A DNA stretch of 64,000 nt from Pullulanibacillus pueri (GTDB lineage: Bacteria; Bacillota; Bacilli; Bacillales; Sporolactobacillaceae), in NCBI RefSeq assembly GCF_014639255.1, contig NZ_BMFV01000019.1, forward strand, positions 1-64,000, written 5' to 3'. The translations under genes were made by a program, and so were the position numbers. Below, piece by piece: positions 44,596-53,617 of the stretch (positions within the stretch are counted from its first letter, which is position 1; every line of letters starts with the position of its first letter). The notes below the pieces were generated by a model. That model was not told where the DNA came from, ran no database searches, and worked only from the letters and a program-made list of their open reading frames with translations.

Positions 44596-44838
44596 TCAGT
44601 CATATTGGGTTACAGTACTTTTTTTGGCACTCTCTTTGTGACTATGGGTCCATTGAATAGATCCCATTCCTCCATGCGGATGTGAAGCGTTCAATAGATG
44701 ATCGTATTCTTTCTCTAATTGTGATAAAGATAATTCAAATAGGTGCTTATGCTGGACCTTATAAACGTCAAAGGTGATCAGTTTATTGATTAATTCTTCT
44801 CTTCTTTTTTCAACGGCTTCCCGAAGTAAATGACTCAC
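44596..44838 (-). CDS. FbpA-like small protein, copy 2
   Basis: This 80-residue protein has the FbpA pattern LREAVEKRREELINKLITFDVY...LSLSQLEKEYDHLL and then a His/Ser-rich tail that copy 1 lacks. GTG 44838 follows GAGGAGG by 10 bases. It leads a SAM-riboswitch operon together with a TSUP transporter, a context far from Fur control. A role as RNA-binding helper or a link to the transporter is inference. Confidence 0.8.
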   Translation of the reverse strand: MSHLLREAVEKRREELINKLITFDVYKVQHKHLFELSLSQLEKEYDHLLNASHPHGGMGSIQWTHSHKESAKKSTVTQYD

Positions 44839-44867
44839 AATACATACGCCTCCTCAAAAATAATAAT

Positions 44868-44894
44868 TACCCACTTACATAGATAGGAAGTGGG
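44868..44894 (-). terminator. Expression-platform terminator of the SAM riboswitch
   Basis: CCCACTT and AAGTGGG arms followed by TAATTATTATTTTTG on the minus strand, just before the ribosome binding site of the fbpA-like gene. Confidence 0.82.
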
Positions 44895-44911
44895 CTGACG
44901 AATGTAACGAC

Positions 44912-45024
44912 ACCTCCTCTTATCTTCCAAGTCTTTGACTTGCTGGATTTGGCACCGTTTGGTCACGCCAAGGTTGCCGAGGATTCATAGGGCCAGTCCC
45001 TCCGCCTCTCTACATAAGAAGATA
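44912..45024 (-). promoter_or_regulatory. SAM-I (S-box) riboswitch
   Basis: On the minus strand the S-box landmarks appear in order: CTTAT, AGAGAGGCGGAGGGACTGG, CCCTATGAATCCTCGGCAACC, ACGGTGCCAAATCC and the closing GATAAGAGG. A terminator follows 20-40 bases later. It controls the fbpA-like gene and the TSUP transporter. Confidence 0.95.
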
Positions 45025-45263
45025 GATCCGATTGACAATTTTGTATTCAATATAATTTTTATTCATATTAAACTCATTATTCACATCTGTCAACTTGGTT
45101 TTATGAAAAAGTTAAAGCAGATCCATCAAAATCCGTCCTCACTATACAATGATAAACATCCAGATTTTTGCGATAAATACTTTTTTAAGAAATTCAACAG
45201 ATGTCCAAGCCATTTTGAAGTGCCCTCATAATATGTATTATCAGAGAAAAAGGTGGTGTTATG

Positions 45264-45362
45264 ATGAGCTATAGTTCTGGTGGTAATTACGGTTCTAGCT
45301 TTGCTTTAATCGTTGTCCTGTTTATCTTGTTAATCATTGTAGGTACCGCCTACGTTTGGTAA
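45264..45362 (+). CDS. YjcZ-family tiny membrane protein, copy 6
   Basis: A 32-residue protein with head MSYSSGGNYGSS and core [26 protein letters not shown] lies 7 bases before ATG 45264; an ATG directly in front (45261) is less well spaced. Like copy 5 it ends in Trp. Confidence 0.9.
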   Translation: MSYSSGGNYGSSFALIVVLFILLIIVGTAYVW

Positions 45363-45385
45363 AAGAATCACTGCAACCCATTCTC

Positions 45386-45418
45386 AAAGCGCCTGAATTT
45401 CAGGCGCTTATTTTTATA
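45386..45418 (+). terminator. Terminator of yjcZ copy 6
   Basis: AAGCGCCTG and CAGGCGCTT arms with TATTTTTAT tail. Confidence 0.88.
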
Positions 45419-45508
45419 ATCTACATACATATACTAAGCGTCTCCTTTAGATCATGAACCCTTGGCTTGACTCATTCATATACTATCCCAAAAAATGGAG
45501 TTGTTTTT

Positions 45509-45844
45509 ATGGCTAAATGGATAGATGTATCCACTTCACAGCATCAGCTCAAACTATTCGACGGCAACAAACTTTTAAAAACGTATCCTATTGCTGTTGG
45601 AAAAATGTTATCACCGACACCTTCAGGGACCTACACCATTATTAATAAACAGAATCACCCTGGGGGTGCCTACGGAGCTTTTTGGATGGGCCTGTCCAAA
45701 CCCCATTACGGTATTCATGGAACAAATAACCCCGCTTCTATTGGAAAGGACGTCTCACATGGCTGCATTAGAATGTACAATCAGGATGTTCTTGAACTCT
45801 CCGCCAGAGTTCCCGTAGGTAGTCGCGTGAGTATTCATAAATGA
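45509..45844 (+). CDS. L,D-transpeptidase (YkuD fold)
   Basis: This 111-residue protein is a bare YkuD catalytic domain. The signature [10 protein letters not shown] ... SHGCIRM contains the catalytic Cys and His. There is no signal peptide, LysM or TM segment, in contrast to most wall enzymes, so it may act on spore peptidoglycan after synthesis in the mother cell. ATG 45509 lies 8 bases after GGAG. Confidence 0.87.
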   Translation: MAKWIDVSTSQHQLKLFDGNKLLKTYPIAVGKMLSPTPSGTYTIINKQNHPGGAYGAFWMGLSKPHYGIHGTNNPASIGKDVSHGCIRMYNQDVLELSARVPVGSRVSIHK

Positions 45845-45925
45845 GGAGGATAACAGTTTCCACATTATATAAAAAAGAGCACCTCGAGAACAAACGACTA
45901 GCATTTTTTTCAAAAGCAGCATTCA

Positions 45926-45962
45926 ACGTGGTTCCTCGGAATGCACGCGAGAAACCACGTTG
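45926..45962. repeat. Left 37-bp direct repeat of a probable genomic island (attL-like)
   Basis: ACGTGGTTCCTCGGA at the start and CGCGAGAAACCACGTTG at the end match 53370-53406, 35 of 37 positions in the same orientation. The right copy is the tRNA-Val terminator. This copy lacks a T-tail and has no tRNA beside it. The gap 45845-46398 holds no other feature I can support. Confidence 0.7.
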
Positions 45963-46398
45963 CTAGATGTTATACATATCTGAGTTCAAGTCGGGGGCAT
46001 TAAAGCTTTATATATTTTTTATAACCCTTTATTTCACTCCCTTAATTCCTCCTTATACATAACCCATTTAATACCATTTCCAAAGAGTAGTCACTGCGGA
46101 TATTACGCACATACTTTTGAGATATTAATATGTAGGCCAATTTCTTGTACAAGGTATGTGCTGTATATTGAAATATTTTAAATTCTATATAAGGAGTCAT
46201 AGTTTTCACATGGCAATCGCATGTGCTTGTCTCCTTTGATACAACTCTTCCTCTTCTCATTAATACACGTTACGGTCAGCAATATGTTTTATTACGAAAC
46301 ACGCCATAAAAATTTCAAACATAACAAAAAGAGGCCGTCATAACAAGTGGGTGTAGCCAAGGGGAACTTTATACGATGTTAAGGAGTTGACCTTTAAA

Positions 46399-47802
46399 AT
46401 GAGATTTAATAAGAAAAAAATTAACGTTGTAGATATCCAACAAACAAAGAAAAGTGTATTCGCAACGGGTGTAGGCAACGCCATGGAATGGTTTGACTTT
46501 GGCCTATATTCTTATTTAGCCGTTATTATTAGTCAAAACTTTTTTAGTGCTGTTGACAATGATGAGCTAAAATTAATGTTCACATTTGCAACCTTTGCTA
46601 TTGCCTTTTTAATGCGGCCAATTGGTGGGATTATATTTGGTAAGATCGGTGATAAGCTAGGAAGAAAAATCGTTTTAACCATCACGATTATTTTAATGGC
46701 CTTTTCAACATTACTTATAGGCTTATTACCTACATATAATCAAATTGGGATTTGGGCACCTATACTCCTATTAGTCGCTAGAATTGTTCAAGGGTTTTCA
46801 ACCGGTGGAGAATATGCAGGCGCAATGGTTTACATTGCAGAATCTTCTCCAGACAATAAACGTAATTTGCTCGGAAGTGGATTAGAAATAGGGACGCTTG
46901 TCGGTTATATCATAGCGTCATTACTCGCTAGCCTCCTCTTTATTGTATTATCTGATCAGCAGATGACCTCATGGGGGTGGCGAATACCTTTTCTACTCGG
47001 ATTACCTTTGGGGCTTATTGGATTTTACTTAAGAAGGAATTTAGAGGAGACACCGATATTTGAAAATGAGCTTTCGGAAGAGGACGAACAAGAAGAAGGC
47101 TTCCTTTCCATATTAAAACACCATAAAAGGGATGTTTTTGTTTGTTTTGTAGCCGTTGCCTTCTTTAATATTACAAACTACATGTTATTATCCTACATGC
47201 CCTCTTATTTAGATGAGATCATTGGATTATCGAGTACCGTCGGCACCGTACTCATTACAATTATAATGATTATTATGGTACCACTCGCTCTCATGTTTGG
47301 AAAGCTGAGTGATATTATTGGAAACAAGACGATTTTCTTAATAGGTTTAGGAGGATTAACGCTCTTATCCGCCGTTGCCTTTTATTTAATAAACTTGAAT
47401 GGTTTAATTTTCGTGTCTTTAGGCATTCTCATTTTAGGTGTGATGCTGTCAACTTATGAAGGAACAATGCCTGGAACGTTACCCACAATGTTCTTTACAG
47501 ATATTCGTTATAGAACATTAGCTGTCACCTTTAATGTCTCGGTTTCGATCTTTGGTGGGACGACCCCATTAGTTTCAACCTGGTTAGTTCACCAAACCAA
47601 TAATAACTTAGCCCCTGGGTTCTATTTAACCCTCGTGAGTATCATCGGGTTTTTAGTCATTTTTTTCTTATTCAATAGCACTTCAGGAAAATCCTTAAAA
47701 GGCTCGCACCCAACCGTTGCAACGAAAACGGAGTATAAAGAAGCCATTGAAAATCCAGAAGATTCCCTGTGGTGGCAAAGCGAACAAGAACAAAAGGAAT
47801 AA
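46399..47802 (+). CDS. MFS metabolite:H+ symporter, ProP-like
   Basis: This 467-residue, 12-TM transporter belongs to the metabolite:H+ symporter family (ProP, KgtP, ShiA). Motifs are [16 protein letters not shown] at helix 1, [18 protein letters not shown] in loop 2-3 and [12 protein letters not shown] in helix 4. Possible substrates are proline/betaine or dicarboxylates. ATG 46399 lies 12 bases after AAGGAG, a rather long spacing; the in-frame TTG at 46387 is too close to it. Confidence 0.86.
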   Translation: MRFNKKKINVVDIQQTKKSVFATGVGNAMEWFDFGLYSYLAVIISQNFFSAVDNDELKLMFTFATFAIAFLMRPIGGIIFGKIGDKLGRKIVLTITIILMAFSTLLIGLLPTYNQIGIWAPILLLVARIVQGFSTGGEYAGAMVYIAESSPDNKRNLLGSGLEIGTLVGYIIASLLASLLFIVLSDQQMTSWGWRIPFLLGLPLGLIGFYLRRNLEETPIFENELSEEDEQEEGFLSILKHHKRDVFVCFVAVAFFNITNYMLLSYMPSYLDEIIGLSSTVGTVLITIIMIIMVPLALMFGKLSDIIGNKTIFLIGLGGLTLLSAVAFYLINLNGLIFVSLGILILGVMLSTYEGTMPGTLPTMFFTDIRYRTLAVTFNVSVSIFGGTTPLVSTWLVHQTNNNLAPGFYLTLVSIIGFLVIFFLFNSTSGKSLKGSHPTVATKTEYKEAIENPEDSLWWQSEQEQKE

Positions 47803-47835
47803 AATATATCCAATGAAAAAGCACCTATATTTATC

Positions 47836-47868
47836 CCCGAATGCAGTCCTTGACCATTCGGGTTTTTT
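47836..47868 (+). terminator. Terminator of the MFS gene
   Basis: CCCGAATG and CATTCGGG arms with an 11-base loop and TTTTTT tail. Confidence 0.87.
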
Positions 47869-47970
47869 AACGCCTTGCACCTTTTTAATGCAATAACGAT
47901 AACATTCAACATATTTAAATAAACTGCGTCTGCTTATGACCATTAAAAATAAGGGACATCATTCCTACTC

Positions 47971-48744
47971 CTACATACTATGTTTGATCCCTTTCTTTAC
48001 AAGATACCAGTTAGCAGGGTAGCTCGTACAAAAACCGAACATCATAGCCACTTGCATCATAAACCAAAACGTCGCATCGTTCACGCGAGGAACATCGGTA
48101 AACAACACATAGTGTACAATAGCCATCCATCCAAACATCCCTATCTCAAAAGCGATAAGCGACAAAGTATCTGCCTTAATGGCATTCACTAAATCCTTTC
48201 CAGGGCGCGTGTGCGTTTTAAAGCCCATTCCATAATATTGAAAGGCAATGCCAAAGAGATAAGCTAACACAAATTCTACGGCATAATCTGTGAATAGGTC
48301 ACTTTCAGCAATCGTTATGCCTAAGAAAAATACAACGGGTGCCCCGATGAGATCCCCGAGTGAACATCCACTACTACAATGTGTTGTTGAGATAAATACC
48401 CCCTGCCAGAAAGGCCTTTCACTATGGGGGTGATGATAATGGTGATCCATAGCGTGATGATCGTGGGTGTCCGTATGTTTCGAACCCTGGTGCATCTCCA
48501 TTGGTGTGCCCATTTTCCTATGCTCTCTATCCTCATTTTCCATGTCCATCTGTTTTTTTACCCTCCCTAACTTGTAGTAGGCCCATAGTCCGAAAATAGG
48601 GAAATATAACACTGTTAACGGCCAAACAATGTTCATAATTGGCATCATTTTTTGCGGATGCCTTATAACATCAAGGGTAATGATGAATCCTTGTAAAAGC
48701 CCTATGATGATTGCTATCCATGAAACAAGTGTTAACCACGGCAT
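47971..48744 (-). CDS. DUF4396 membrane protein, candidate copper-linked
   Basis: This 257-residue protein has about six TM helices. A cytosolic loop between helices 2 and 3 is very rich in His and Asp (HDHHAMDHHYHHPHSE), and helix 3 begins with THCSSGCSLGD, a conserved Cys pair of DUF4396. The last helices carry YYGMGFKTHTR and FGFCTSYPANW. AGGAGG lies before the ATG, and a CsoR-like operator is 27 bases upstream. Together with the neighbouring cop operon this suggests a role in copper handling; the family has no established function. Confidence 0.85.
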   Translation of the reverse strand: MPWLTLVSWIAIIIGLLQGFIITLDVIRHPQKMMPIMNIVWPLTVLYFPIFGLWAYYKLGRVKKQMDMENEDREHRKMGTPMEMHQGSKHTDTHDHHAMDHHYHHPHSERPFWQGVFISTTHCSSGCSLGDLIGAPVVFFLGITIAESDLFTDYAVEFVLAYLFGIAFQYYGMGFKTHTRPGKDLVNAIKADTLSLIAFEIGMFGWMAIVHYVLFTDVPRVNDATFWFMMQVAMMFGFCTSYPANWYLVKKGIKHSM

Positions 48745-48770
48745 TGTTCAAAACCTCCTCAAATAGGAGG

Positions 48771-48787
48771 ATACCCTTATGGGGTAT
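48771..48787. promoter_or_regulatory. CsoR-like operator of the DUF4396 gene
   Basis: ATACCCTTATGGGGTAT: a perfect 6-bp inverted repeat (ATACCC/GGGTAT) with a 5-base spacer, the same length as the operator before csoR and of the G/C-tract type bound by CsoR. Confidence 0.78.
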
Positions 48788-48937
48788 GATTAAAACGTAA
48801 GGATAGAAAGCATGTCTCCATAGATGGACCTTTTTCCTCCTTCAATAAATGCTAAAAGACATCGTCTGCAATCTAATGAAGTGGAGGTCAAAAACTGTCT
48901 TTTCTGATACAATCAGAGCTTTATACTCAAATTAGAA

Positions 48938-48964
48938 AAAAGCCCCACTCAATTTGAGTGGGAC
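48938..48964 (-). terminator. Terminator of csoR-copA-copZ
   Basis: CCCACTCAAATTGAGTGGG stem followed by GCTTTTTT on the minus strand. Confidence 0.88.
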
Positions 48965-48973
48965 GGAGTAAGC

Positions 48974-49177
48974 TTAAACAACATCATATCCTTGATCTTC
49001 AATTGCTTCTTTCATTTGTTCTACAGTCACTTTCTCTTTATCAAAGCTGACATCTACTTTACCCGTTTCAAGATGAACAGCCACGTCGTTAACCCCAACC
49101 TCATTCAGAGCCTTTGTTACAGCTTGAACGCAGTGTCCGCAAGTCATGCCTTGAACGTCTAGAGTCACATTTTCCAT
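48974..49177 (-). CDS. copZ: Copper chaperone CopZ
   Basis: This 67-residue protein is a single heavy-metal-associated domain with the Cu(I)-binding motif GMTCGHC and ferredoxin-like fold. It carries Cu(I) to CopA. It is the last gene of the operon, 31 bases after copA. Confidence 0.94.
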   Translation of the reverse strand: MENVTLDVQGMTCGHCVQAVTKALNEVGVNDVAVHLETGKVDVSFDKEKVTVEQMKEAIEDQGYDVV

Positions 49178-49208
49178 GTTGAATGTCCCCTTTTTGATTA
49201 GAGTTTAA

Positions 49209-51605
49209 TTATATTTTTACCCGTTTTAATCTTAATGCGTTTGTGACGACTGAAACTGAACTGAAAGCCATTGCTGCCCCAGCCACCCATGGGGCGAGAA
49301 GCCCAATAGCCGCGATCGGTACACCAATGGAATTATAGAATAGTGCCCAAAATAAATTTTGACGAATATTCTTCATCGTTGCTCGGCTAAGCGCAATAGC
49401 CTTTGGAATGTGGGCCAAATTTCCACCAACTAATGTGATGTCCGCCGCTTCAATTGCGACGTCAGTACCGGTCCCGATCGCCATACCAATATCTGCTGCT
49501 GCTAAGGCAGGCGCATCATTGATACCATCCCCAACCATAGCTACTTTTTTCCCTTGTTTTTGCAGCTCACGGACTTTCTCAGCTTTATGTTCAGGAAGAA
49601 CCTCAGCAAACACCTGCTCAATCCCTGCTTGCTGAGCAATAGCCATGGCGGTTCGCTTATTGTCCCCAGTGATCATGTAGACCTCTAAGCCTAATGATTT
49701 GAGTTCTTGAATAGCAGAGACTGATGATGCTTTGAGCGTATCAGCAACCGCAATGACGCCTTGGAGTGCTCCATCAGCCGCAATGAACATCGCTGTTTTG
49801 CCGTCAGACTCTAGGGTAGCCATTTCAGTTTCATGTTCTTCATAAAGAATATCATGATCTTTCATGAATTTTCTCGTTCCGATAAGTACGGTCTTTCCAT
49901 CAATAACCGTTTGAATACCATGACCAGGTATCGCTTCAAAATTCGTTGCCGACAACGCCTTAATACTATGATCATAACCGTACGCCACAATGGCTTGAGC
50001 GAGAGGATGCTCAGAGGCTTTTTCAGCAGCTACAACCATCGATAAGAGTTGCGCTTTGTCACCATTAAACACAATGAAATCAGTCACTTCAGGCTTCCCT
50101 TTTGTCACCGTCCCTGTTTTATCAAGGAGAATCGCATCGAGCTTATGCGTCGTCTCTAAATACTCACCTCCCTTAAAGAGTAAACCCTTCTCAGCCCCTT
50201 TCCCCGTACCGACCATAATTGAAGTGGGAGTGGCCAATCCTAATGCACACGGACAGGCAATAACTAAAACGGCAATAGCGGGTCTGAGCGCTCCTGGTAC
50301 ATTGCCAGGGTCAATGAAAGCCACCCAAATTATGAAGGTTAAAACAGCGATACCGACAACAATCGGAACGAAAATTCCCGAGATCACATCAGCTAATCGT
50401 TGAATAGGTGCCTTTGAACCTTGAGCCTCTTTTACAATCCTTACAATCCCGGCTAAGGCCGTATCTTTTCCGACTTTTTCAGCTTTCATCTTTAATGTGC
50501 CATTCTTATTGAGTGTTGACCCTATCACATGATCGTCTATCGATTTTTCCACTGGTAGAGATTCCCCGGTGATCATGGCTTCATCAACGGAAGATTTACC
50601 GTCAATCACAATACCATCTACGGGTATTTTTTCACCCGGCTTGACAACTAAAAGATCGTTCACTTGTACCTGATCAATAGGAATGCTTTCTTCCTTACCG
50701 TCACGAACAATAGTGGCTTCTTTCGCCTGTAAATCCAGCAAACTTTTGATGGCCGCTGTGGTACGCCCTTTTGACCTCGCTTCAAATAACTTCCCCAGCA
50801 AAATCAGCGTAATCAAAACTGCACTTGTTTCAAAATACAAATCGGCGTGATATGAAGGTTCAATGATCGAACGGATGACACCATAGATACTGTATAAATA
50901 AGCCGCTGATGTCCCCAAGACAACGAGAACATCCATGTTGGCACTTTTATTTTGTAAGGCCCGGAAAGCCCCGTAATAAAAAGGCCCACCGATATAAAAC
51001 TGGATAATACCCGCTAAAATAAGCTGTGTCCAAGGATGACTTAAGAACATCGGCATCGGTAAGCCGGTAAATTCAGCGATCATCATATAAACAAAAGGCA
51101 AGGTAAGCAGCGCGGAAATGACAAATTTAATCAGCTTGCTCCGATATTCCTTTTCCTTGTAATCCACAGGATCTTCAGTATCAGTTTTTGGGATCGCCTC
51201 ATACCCCAATTTTTTGACTCTTGCCACCATATCATCAAGAGTGATAGCACCGGTTTGATACAATACGGTCGCTGACTCCGTGGTCAAATTAACCGTCGCT
51301 TGATCAATCCCCTCCATTTTAGTGAGAACCTTTTCTATTCTGTTCGCGCAGGCGGCACACGTCATTCCCCTGATATCGAAATCCACCTTCTCTTCTCGGA
51401 CCCCATAGCCTAGTTTTTCAATTTGACCAACAATATCGCGAGTTTGCGTGGTATCAGAATTTATTTTAACTTTGGCATTCTCTAACGCGAGATTCACATT
51501 TGCTTCAACGCCCTCCATTTTATTGAGGACCTTTTCTATTCGATTTGCGCAAGCAGCACACGTCATCCCTGTGATATCAAGGGATAATTCTTTGGTGCTA
51601 GACAT
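49209..51605 (-). CDS. copA: Copper-exporting P1B-type ATPase CopA
   Basis: This 798-residue pump has two N-terminal heavy-metal domains (GMTCAAC with Cys16/Cys19 and Cys83/Cys86) and eight TM helices. The membrane metal site is CPC in [12 protein letters not shown], the phosphorylation site DKTGTVTKG, the actuator motif TGES, and [10 protein letters not shown] closes the P-domain. It expels Cu(I). It lies 19 bases after csoR. Confidence 0.96.
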   Translation of the reverse strand: MSSTKELSLDITGMTCAACANRIEKVLNKMEGVEANVNLALENAKVKINSDTTQTRDIVGQIEKLGYGVREEKVDFDIRGMTCAACANRIEKVLTKMEGIDQATVNLTTESATVLYQTGAITLDDMVARVKKLGYEAIPKTDTEDPVDYKEKEYRSKLIKFVISALLTLPFVYMMIAEFTGLPMPMFLSHPWTQLILAGIIQFYIGGPFYYGAFRALQNKSANMDVLVVLGTSAAYLYSIYGVIRSIIEPSYHADLYFETSAVLITLILLGKLFEARSKGRTTAAIKSLLDLQAKEATIVRDGKEESIPIDQVQVNDLLVVKPGEKIPVDGIVIDGKSSVDEAMITGESLPVEKSIDDHVIGSTLNKNGTLKMKAEKVGKDTALAGIVRIVKEAQGSKAPIQRLADVISGIFVPIVVGIAVLTFIIWVAFIDPGNVPGALRPAIAVLVIACPCALGLATPTSIMVGTGKGAEKGLLFKGGEYLETTHKLDAILLDKTGTVTKGKPEVTDFIVFNGDKAQLLSMVVAAEKASEHPLAQAIVAYGYDHSIKALSATNFEAIPGHGIQTVIDGKTVLIGTRKFMKDHDILYEEHETEMATLESDGKTAMFIAADGALQGVIAVADTLKASSVSAIQELKSLGLEVYMITGDNKRTAMAIAQQAGIEQVFAEVLPEHKAEKVRELQKQGKKVAMVGDGINDAPALAAADIGMAIGTGTDVAIEAADITLVGGNLAHIPKAIALSRATMKNIRQNLFWALFYNSIGVPIAAIGLLAPWVAGAAMAFSSVSVVTNALRLKRVKI

Positions 51606-51624
51606 CTCTATTTCACCCCTCTAA

Positions 51625-51939
51625 TTATTTAGAGATTTGCTGTATGACCCGCATGAGTTCTTCAATGTACTCATCACCATCGCCATTTTTAATCGCATGG
51701 CTGACACACATTTTAGTATGTCTTTCCATCAATCCTAATCCCACTTTCTTCAAAGCGGCTTGGACTGCGGACAATTGAACTAAAATGTCCAGGCAATAGC
51801 GATCATCTTCAACCATCTTTTGCAAGCCTCTTATTTGCCCCTCAACTCGTTTTAAGCGATTAATCATGGCTTGTTTTTCTTTTTCAGATCTAGGCAGTAA
51901 CGGATGTTTCTCAGGTTGCATGCTCTTTTCCTTTTCCAT
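51625..51939 (-). CDS. csoR: Copper-sensing repressor CsoR
   Basis: This 104-residue all-helical repressor has the Cu(I) ligand set Cys49, His74 and Cys78 (segments RYCLDIL and RHTKMCVSH). It should release the operator at 51966-51982, and probably that at 48771-48787, when Cu(I) binds. ATG 51939 follows GAGGTG; the frame extends upstream over the operator and is unlikely to be used. The extended N-terminus of about 20 charged residues is common in Bacillus. Confidence 0.93.
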   Translation of the reverse strand: MEKEKSMQPEKHPLLPRSEKEKQAMINRLKRVEGQIRGLQKMVEDDRYCLDILVQLSAVQAALKKVGLGLMERHTKMCVSHAIKNGDGDEYIEELMRVIQQISK

Positions 51940-51965
51940 ATGCTCACCTCTTTTATAAAAATAGT

Positions 51966-51982
51966 ATACCCCTGTATGGTAT
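51966..51982. promoter_or_regulatory. CsoR operator of csoR-copA-copZ
   Basis: ATACCCCTGTATGGTAT: ATACC/GGTAT arms, 17 bases like the site at 48771, about 27 bases upstream of the csoR start codon. Confidence 0.82.
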
Positions 51983-52244
51983 TTTATCAAAACAATATGC
52001 CTCTGATTTCTAAAAATTTTTGTACGAGTGAAGTACTGACGTCAACCCATTCCATAATGGGGTGTCGGTTTTTCCGTGGACTGAGCCTTTTAAGAAAACA
52101 AAAAAAACGATACCTTTTATAAATATCGTCATTTTACTTGCAATATATAATGTTACCTGTTTTTCCGTTGATCACTGGAACTCAAATGTTTTCAGAGTAT
52201 CATCAGTTATTCTCATATGTCCTAGGTTGGAAAATGACACGATC

Positions 52245-52455
52245 TTATTTTCTGTATTTAGCCTCCCAAGCGATCATCCCCCCTACCAGATTCTGTACCT
52301 TATATCCTTTTTCGATAAGCAGTTGACACGCTTTGGTACTGCGTCCACCAGAACGACAAACAATAATGTGTTCCGCATGTTTATCGGTTTCATCCAATGC
52401 GATAAAGTTTTGCCCCAGAAATCATGCCTTGTGTGACCTCCTCGCGAACATAAGT
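52245..52455 (-). pseudogene. Rhodanese-domain pseudogene (frameshifted, 5' end missing)
   Basis: Two minus-strand frames carry consecutive pieces of a rhodanese. VREEVTQGMISGAKL is in one; ALDETDKHAEHIIVCRSGG, with the active-site Cys in CRSGGRS, and LVGGMIAWE are in another. A frameshift near 52400 separates them and the N-terminal part before VREE is gone. Rhodaneses often sit beside csoR or cstR genes. Confidence 0.85.
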
Positions 52456-52525
52456 AATATAATAATAGACTATCTTCAAATTTTAAATAAAAAAATGAGG
52501 ATAGTCTATTTTAATTTTATATTTA

Positions 52526-52981
52526 TCATTTATAATCGGACAATGCCTTATACTTTTCTTCCAATACAAATGAAATCATGGACATTGTTTTTTGTCTTGT
52601 AACCACTTTATGGGATCGTTTTATTAGTTCTGTTTTCTTCGACATTCGTTTCGACTTCAAAAAACTAAAAATACCGAGTAATGCTATTACGAAGCCAAAC
52701 ATTGTTTTAATAAATTCCCTGTCATCAGGACTAAATAGACCAGATTCTTGACTGCCATAATTCATAAAAACAATAATAAATCCACCAAATATACTCAATG
52801 GAATCAATAGTAATTTTAACATTTGCATGGGAGTTTTCAAAGATGCACCACCGTTAAATATGTAATATAGTTGGTTAAGTGTATGAATATCTAGTTCCTT
52901 TAAATAATTAATGAGATTTTTTTCTTCTCCTATTTCTTTTAATTCTACATCTTCAACAATCGCTGAAATATCTTTAACCAT
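52526..52981 (-). CDS. Two-TM protein of unknown function
   Basis: This 151-residue protein has a charged N-terminal helical region, two TM helices (about residues 57-75 and 92-110) and a basic C-terminal region. AAAGGAG precedes the ATG. Local base composition is more AT-rich than the neighbours, which fits its place in the probable island. Not recognised. Confidence 0.68.
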   Translation of the reverse strand: MVKDISAIVEDVELKEIGEEKNLINYLKELDIHTLNQLYYIFNGGASLKTPMQMLKLLLIPLSIFGGFIIVFMNYGSQESGLFSPDDREFIKTMFGFVIALLGIFSFLKSKRMSKKTELIKRSHKVVTRQKTMSMISFVLEEKYKALSDYK

Positions 52982-53197
52982 TATAATCTCCTTTATTTTT
53001 GGTTTTTTTCATTATAACAATTAGAGATACGGACAAAAACAAAAATATACTATTTATACAATTACTATGCAATAAATTACCACATGAATTTTCGTTTTTT
53101 TCTAATACCTTTGTGATCGTACAAATAGCTTTTTTAGTATTCAAGAGGTATGTAATGATAGTTCAAGTTATTTCTTTGCAAAAAAGAGCGTACGTGT

Positions 53198-53368
53198 TTG
53201 GCTTATCGGACAAGACACACTCATGCAACCATTCTACTAGCAAATGGCGTCCATCCCAAAATAGTATCTGAACGTATGGAGCATTCAACATTAGATACTT
53301 ATTTACACGTTATAGCTGGAATACAAATGGAAGTTGCAAAATGTTTGCAAATGAGCGCTAGACAATAA
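53198..53368 (+). pseudogene. Tyrosine recombinase (integrase) C-terminal remnant
   Basis: A plus-strand frame ending at TAA 53368 reads RTRHTHATILLANGVHPKIV, then SERMEHSTLDTYLHV. This is the end of a phage-type integrase: the R-H-x-H motif, the later His (EHS) and the catalytic Tyr (DTY). A few residues between EHS and LDTY are missing, and the upstream part is lost. It stops 2 bases before the right repeat, beside tRNA-Val. Confidence 0.85.
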
Positions 53369-53369
53369 A

Positions 53370-53406
53370 ACGTGGTTCCTCGGACTGCTCGCGAGAAACC
53401 ACGTTG
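53370..53406 (-). terminator. tRNA-Val terminator, right 37-bp direct repeat (attR-like)
   Basis: On the minus strand AACGTGGTT and AACCACGTT arms (with inner CTCG/CGAG) follow the tRNA and end in TTTTATT. The same 37 bases recur at 45926-45962 with 35 matches. Confidence 0.82.
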
Positions 53407-53422
53407 TTAATAGGTTTATGTA

Positions 53423-53498
53423 TGGTGACCCGTGTAGGGCTCGAACCTACGACCTCCACCCTGTCAAGGTGGCGCTCTCCCAGCTGAGCTAACGGATC
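53423..53498 (-). tRNA. tRNA-Val (anticodon GAC)
   Basis: A 76-base cloverleaf: acceptor arms GATCCGT/ACGGGTC (one G-T pair), D-arm GCTCAGCTGGGAGAGC, anticodon arm CCACC-TTGACAG-GGTGG, T-arm with GGTTCGAGCC, discriminator A and an encoded CCA end. Anticodon GAC reads GUC and GUU, valine. Confidence 0.96.
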
Positions 53499-53523
53499 GT
53501 CTTTTTTTTGAAGGACAAATATT

Positions 53524-53552
53524 AATATACATGATAACGGCCACTTCGTCAA
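53524..53552 (-). promoter_or_regulatory. Promoter of tRNA-Val
   Basis: TTGACG and TATATT separated by 17 bases on the minus strand, 26 bases upstream of the tRNA. Confidence 0.75.
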
Positions 53553-53617
53553 TAGAAAAATTAAAAGTTATTTTTTCATATTAAAAGACGAGAGGGAGGC
53601 TCCCTACTCGTTAAAAG

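Noticed and set aside
46042..46260. 72-codon minus-strand frame left of the MFS gene
   Set aside because: No ribosome binding site and no recognisable pattern; the region looks like decayed island edge.
46260..46398. Possible riboswitch before the MFS gene
   Set aside because: Some GC-rich purine blocks are present, but none fits a known aptamer in order.
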